A stretch of DNA of 64,000 nucleotides from Chrysogorgia sp. JL179-B06 (lineage: Eukaryota; Cnidaria; Anthozoa; Scleralcyonacea; Chrysogorgiidae): assembly GCA_035772405.1 (NCBI GenBank), contig JAYKKM010000065.1:1274001-1338000 (forward strand), given 5' to 3'. The notes under the pieces were generated by a model, which saw only the letters and a program-made list of their open reading frames with translations, ran no database searches and was not told the origin of the DNA. Below are positions 59,525-64,000 of the stretch, piece after piece. The translations under genes were made by a program, and so were the position numbers. Each line of letters opens with the position of its first letter. The first letter of the stretch is position 1.

Positions 59525-60331
59525 ATGCATACACACGAAGCCTTGTTTCGCCGTCAACTTGTGTGTCCAAAAAAAAAAATTGTATTTGATTCCTCAAATC
59601 CCCATGGACTGCAGCGAAATGTCTGGTTCCACACGGTATTGTTTTGGTGTCGACACAGTCGCGCAGGTCAGAGAAATTTGACAAAAGAGAGCTTCATCTT
59701 CTCACAAGATCCGACTGGTGAGGAATATGCAACAATGACAAATCGCGAAGCATCCAAAAATCACCCAGGAGGAGTAAAGGATACCGAGAGTTTCCAACAT
59801 ATGGGTCGAATGTACAGGACGAAGGAGGGAAACGACTGGTACACAGCGTTAAAGCTCTACATTAGCAAGCTAAATCCGGCATGCGAAGCTTTTCAGTACC
59901 CAAAGCGTAAATGAAGGCCAACTGATGCAACCTGGTACGAAAATCGTCCTCTTGGCGTTAACAAACTCGGCGAAATTATGAAGAATATAAGTGCAGCTGC
60001 TTGTTTGCCCATGATCTACACAAACCACTGTGTAAGAGCCACTTCAATTACCCTTTGGTGGTCAAACGCTGGCTTAACCAACCGACACATGTCAATTTCG
60101 GGCCATCGAAATGAGCAGTCCCTGTATCACTACAACCGTAGACCATCAACCTCACAACTTAAGCGCTGTAGTGAAGTTCTGTCACAAGCTCTTGGCGATG
60201 AAACAAGTGACTCCGATCAGCATCGAGCAGTCCAGCGAAGGCGTATCGTTGACAGTCTTAAGATCAACCCAAGGTCATATGCCTCAGCCATGACAACAAC
60301 AACCTCGACTTCTCAGTCTTCCGAACTTTGA
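59525..60331 (+). pseudogene. Second tyrosine-recombinase (DUF3504-like) fragment
   Basis: The plus-strand frame from 59525 continues through one TGA (59912..59914) to 60331. It carries KLYISKLNPACEAF, then IYTNHCVRATSITLWWSNAG and SISGHRNEQSLYHYNRRPSTSQL. The HxxR-type block and SGHxNxxSLxxY block are the conserved C-terminal half of Crypton/ZMYM-related recombinases. Its N-terminal half overlaps the end of the preceding recombinase remnant in sequence, suggesting two elements inserted side by side. Confidence 0.65.
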
Positions 60332-60610
60332 TTCTATGTTTAGCGGTTGTTCCATCTGGAATGCAAATGTTAACTTCAGTCTCCAATAGTGAACATGAAC
60401 TGAACTCTTGTTATATTTAAAAACGTTGTAAAACCTTGCTCTATATTTGCGATCATTTCTTTTCAGTAATATTCAGGTCGAAGGACAATCGCAGGGGGTA
60501 GGGATGTACTCTCTTTTGATTGGTAATTGAGAATTGTTGTGAAAATTGCATACTTCATCAATTATTTGAATAAAGTTTACCATTGTTTCACTGTCGTTAT
60601 TTTATAAAAC

Positions 60611-60790
60611 AAATACCAAATGGTTTTCCGTGCAGGATAGTGTGATCCAAACACTTGGGATGTTGCTCGACTTTCGAAAAGCTAAAAAACACTCGCCTAG
60701 GCGGCTCGTGTTTTTTACACTTTTCGAAAGTCTCACAACATCCCGCGTGTTTGGATTACACTATCCTGGACGGAAAACCATTTGGTATTC
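60611..60790. mobile_element. Palindromic MITE
   Basis: The 180-bp segment is a near-perfect palindrome with ends ACCAAATGGTTTTCCGT and centre 'cgcctaggcgg'. The arms run through 'tttcgaaaag' and 'aggatagtgtgatcc'. No coding capacity. Confidence 0.8.
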
Positions 60791-60799
60791 CTTTATTGG

Positions 60800-61358
60800 A
60801 TAGCAGATCCAGAGTCCCTTGCAAGTTATAAATCAAATATTGTAATTAAACAAGCTTGTTCGAACAAATTCTATGATAATTTGTATCATTCTGTTATACA
60901 TACTTTAAAAAAACAAGTGTAACAATGATGATAAACAAATTAAATTGGTTTACTTATGAAAATGTTTTATTTAAACTTTTATGCAAGTAAAATATCAATC
61001 TGTGATCATTATTTAAAGCATCTTCTTTTTACATCTAAAAACATGAAAGTGTTTACATAGAGCGAATACTACCATTCCACAAAATGAGCTGTCTATTATA
61101 GTATGAAAAAGAATATGCAATGTACTGTACTGTAAGTTACTTTTAAATATAAATTATTTCCAAATGTAAAAGTCCTCCAATTGGCTCTATTATGTAATTA
61201 AAATACATTACAGATCATACTCTTTTGGTCAAAAGACTTTCCAGACTTCAAATAGTTTTCAGCAATGTACATGTAATTTACACGGAGCTGCCACTTTTCT
61301 GCAAAGACAAAGCTAAATTAAACATGAAATTAGTAACAAGAATAACATCTTTATTTTA
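60800..61358. other. AT-rich interval with no recognisable gene
   Basis: I see no open frame, repeat or RNA motif here that I can support beyond low-complexity AT-rich sequence. Confidence 0.5.
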
Positions 61359-62720
61359 TCAGTCAAACACAGTTGAGAAAGACTTTGACTTTGTGTTCAC
61401 AACTGCCTTAAACCTTGTGCTGAATGTGGCTTCATCAGGGAAGCTCTTTGGTAGTGTCAAGATCTGGAAACATGTTGATGCAAACATTGACTGCACATCA
61501 TCAAACTTTACTTCAATCTCACCCAAACCAAAGTTGTGTAGACATGGTGCCCTGTAGTGAATATTACAGAAGTTATCAAGGGTTTTCTTATCTGCCTGGT
61601 GTAATAGCCGTTTAAGGTACTCCTGAATGTTTGATTCCTTTTCATCCAATGATCGTGGAATATCAAGGATTTTAACGACATCCACGCCTGTCAAATCTTC
61701 ATCGGCATGTACAAACAATGGCTTGAATAATTCTGGGTACTCGGACATATTTGTAGAAAAACCTAAAGTGCAAAGGCCCTTGCAGAGCTGGTCTAGCACT
61801 GTCTTTGGTCTCCTTATAGCATCATGGATTATACTATGTATGATTTTCATCTTGTCATTCTGAAATAAAGACATTAATTTATGAACTGTAAATACCTTTA
61901 AGCCGCCACACCATTTCACCTGTTTTTCATAAAACATGAGTGGCTTATATACAGGATGAGTGAAAGCCTTAAAATAAGACAACGTGGAGGATTTGTCAAA
62001 TAAAAAGGAATCGTACACAAGCCAGACGTAGATTGAAAATATGTTGTGAATTATAATGATCATAGTGCTTATGATTTTATTTTTCTAAAGAATACTAATG
62101 CTAATTACAAAATACTAATTAATGCTAATTACTGTATCTAACAAAATAAAATGAGGCAGCTAGAGTGTAGAGCAAAGCCATTCTGGTACTGTAGTTGTAT
62201 TGTGTCATCCAGTATTAAAAATGGTATTACAGTACTTACAGTCAAAACTGAAGTCACGCCACATTCAGAGAGAATATCTGTTGTCAGTCCTTGGTCTATT
62301 ATCATGAAAGCTGCCTCAGCAACCTGTTGAATTCAAATGTATCTTAAGTATCAAAACAGAAGAGATAGCAAACTGCCAAAATGAACATGCTAAACATGTA
62401 TTGAGAATTGGCCCTACACAGTTAATGTGAAGGGCCACTGCTTGAACTGTAAGAATCTCACATATATTTTGCAACTGGAAGTAGCTTCCCTAACATTTCA
62501 AGTCTTCAGTATGTATGCTCTACCTGCTTTTAATAATACAAAAATAAACTATGGTAGGATACTTGTGATACTCGTAGGTTTGCGAAATCTGATGTGCAAA
62601 CAGCATCTGGTGGAGCTTTGTGTAAAATGTGGACGATTTGTTGTGCACAACATATGCTCCAAGGCCTTCATCACTGAGTTTCTTCATTAGATCTTTTACA
62701 TGTTCAAGTTTTGGTCTGTT
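61359..62720 (-). CDS. HECT-like C-terminal domain gene (multi-exon, partial)
   Basis: The minus-strand terminal exon 61860..61359 starts after a TTTCAG acceptor and encodes NDKMKIIHSIIHDAIRRPK, LGFSTNMSEYPELFKPLFV, then FASTCFQILTLPKSFPDEATF, ending at 61359. The CxxxLxLP block and upstream helices resemble the C-lobe of HECT ubiquitin ligases (the catalytic Cys region TCFQILTLP). Upstream exons: about 62322..62240 (VAEAAFMIIDQGLTTDIL) and a third region at about 62700..62570 (LMKKLSDEGLGAYVVHNK). Many such HECT-like genes are multiplied in cnidarians. The N-lobe is not in view, so ligase activity cannot be judged. Confidence 0.55.
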
Positions 62721-62959
62721 TTTTTAAGAAAAATTGGTATATACCCGTTTTGCAGTACAGTATGGCCCAGGTGACACCAGCACAACTTTGCAGATTTCTT
62801 CCACTGTCACACCAACACAGATAGAGCTTGAGCCAGTATTTCTTAGTTTGCAACGCTATAGAAGAATTAGTTGAAAAGAATAAATTACATGGTGCAACCT
62901 CTATGCGAAAAGGTTCTCGCCTTCTGTTTGGCCTGTATGGGCATGAGCAATCAATTCAC

Positions 62960-63400
62960 TGCTGAAGATGTTCTAAAGCGATAGGCTACTTGTTCTTAGA
63001 GTGCAAGAAGCTAGGAATCTCAGTGGTTATTTTTGGAGCTGATGGTGATTCCCAAGAACTTAAGGCCATGCAAGTCTCAATGCAACTGATATCTTCCCAT
63101 GATCCCATTACATCGCTATCCCTATCGTTTAACCTGCCAAAGCTTGTAATACCTAAAGAATGGGTGTCTTGGATTGCAGTAAAAACTCCCACGGTCGTTG
63201 CTTACATACAAGATATTGTCCACATCACAGTAAACATTAAATCAAGGCTCATCAAACTATCGATAGTCCTCCCGCTTGATAAATATCTGGCTGGTGTCCA
63301 TCACTTGCATCTGATGCAACAGACATTTGGCAAGGATCAACATGGACTTTGAGAGAGATATATCAACCACAAAGACAAGAACTATGACGCGTGAAGATGA
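62960..63400 (+). pseudogene. Repeat-borne protein fragment (GADGDSxEL family)
   Basis: Plus-strand translation includes GISVVIFGADGDSQELKAM, PKLVIPKEWVSWIAVKTP, TVVAYIQDIVHITVNIKSRL and the end GVHHLHLMQQTFGKDQHGL. The blocks match my memory of a multicopy invertebrate protein that has no named function. The frame is short of an N-terminus and ends in a stop at about 63352, so it is a fragment of a larger repeat. Confidence 0.4.
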
Positions 63401-64000
63401 AGTGATTAAATAATTTTAATACAAATTATTGCATTGATTAATATATAAAAATAATGTACTGCAATAACTATTTCAATATCAAGGAAAATGTTATTGCTAC
63501 TGACAAAAATGGTATCCTTTGTCCACAAGTGATTGAAAAAAAGTTTCATCACATTTAACATAATTATGACAGAATAGCGAAAGGAACAAATTCATCCTAC
63601 ACATTTGGTTCGCTTTTTAAAAATGCATGAAGACAAAAATTAATAGTCACAGCTTCCAGAAACTATTAGTACTGTCATTCTCACGAATATTGTAGCTACA
63701 GTACCGTAGTCCAACAAGAACCCGACGAAGATTTGGGCCAGAGTCAGAGAACTATAATAAAGAGCTAATTTGTTCATTGATTTTTTCTGCTTTTCTTTAG
63801 CCAATTGTACTAGTAGTATAGAAACTAGCGGTACCAGCGCATTTTTCCATTTTTTCATGCTTCGCAATCAAAATGGAAAAAGTTCGCTGTTACTGCTAGT
63901 TTCGAGACTACTAAAACGAGACGAAATAAATTAGACTCGAAAATCATCACACGCGTTTCCCAAAATAGTTTTTCGAGTATTAGTCCATAGAAGCCTTTGT

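Noticed and set aside
63640..63867. Minus-strand 75-codon frame at the right edge
   Set aside because: No domain, no splice signals and no similarity I recognise; not separable from chance.

Overview
The window is nuclear DNA of an animal, most likely a cnidarian or similar marine invertebrate. It is AT-rich and has short exons with GT-AG introns. It is packed with transposon debris: non-LTR retrotransposon tails, a DIRS-like reverse transcriptase, tyrosine-recombinase (Crypton-like) fragments, PIF/Harbinger and hAT-like DNA transposons, palindromic MITEs, and a hammerhead ribozyme of the type carried by Penelope-like elements. The taxon is inferred from these families and is not proven.

The dominant object is a complete Polinton/Maverick-type element at 21615..41080 (19.5 kb). 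It is flanked by a perfect 6-bp target duplication (TATATA) and has about 1.3-kb terminal inverted repeats that begin AGTAGTATAG. Its left arm, read leftwards, holds a possibly myristoylated protein, a packaging-ATPase homologue, a compact major-capsid-like protein, a membrane protein, two small acidic/basic proteins, a chromodomain integrase, and two paralogous structural proteins. A 44-bp bidirectional promoter region separates this arm from a rightward block: a 503-aa membrane-anchored protein, a fibre-like protein, two tiny proteins, and a BRO-N/nuclease/zinc-finger fusion. After a short leftward pair (thymidine kinase and a Cys/His-rich protein), a rightward block holds three small membrane proteins, a zinc-ribbon protein and a protein-primed family-B DNA polymerase. 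This is the gene set of a small dsDNA virus: replication, integration, packaging, capsid, nucleotide supply. I saw no adenovirus-type maturation protease. The packaging ATPase lacks the segment that should carry the Walker B motif, and an A11 run separates two genes that would be one reading frame if shifted, so the copy may be slightly decayed although nearly all frames are open.

Left flank (1..21614): foldback and inverted repeats (241..3560), a transposase-domain pseudogene (3576..4010), a 5'-truncated LINE (4800..6382), decayed mobile-element ORFs (6900..10075), MITEs (12965..13988), a THAP-like and a RecQ-like pseudogene (14740..16545), the hammerhead ribozyme (18287..18328), two LINE tails, and three tandem copies of a small minus-strand exon. 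The Polinton sits just upstream of the last of these exons.

Right flank (41087..64000): fragments of a minus-strand host gene encoding a P-loop ATPase (exons 41663..47168), interrupted by a 2.9-kb hAT-like element that landed in one arm of a palindrome; an OTU-protease/Cys-rich pseudogene (48961..50145); a MITE inside a 10-bp minisatellite; a broken PIF/Harbinger transposon (52271..54429); a SWIM-finger gene (55425..56594); two adjacent tyrosine-recombinase pseudogenes (57172..60331); a HECT-like C-terminal gene (61359..62720); and a further repeat-associated fragment. No CRISPR, rRNA or tRNA was recognised.
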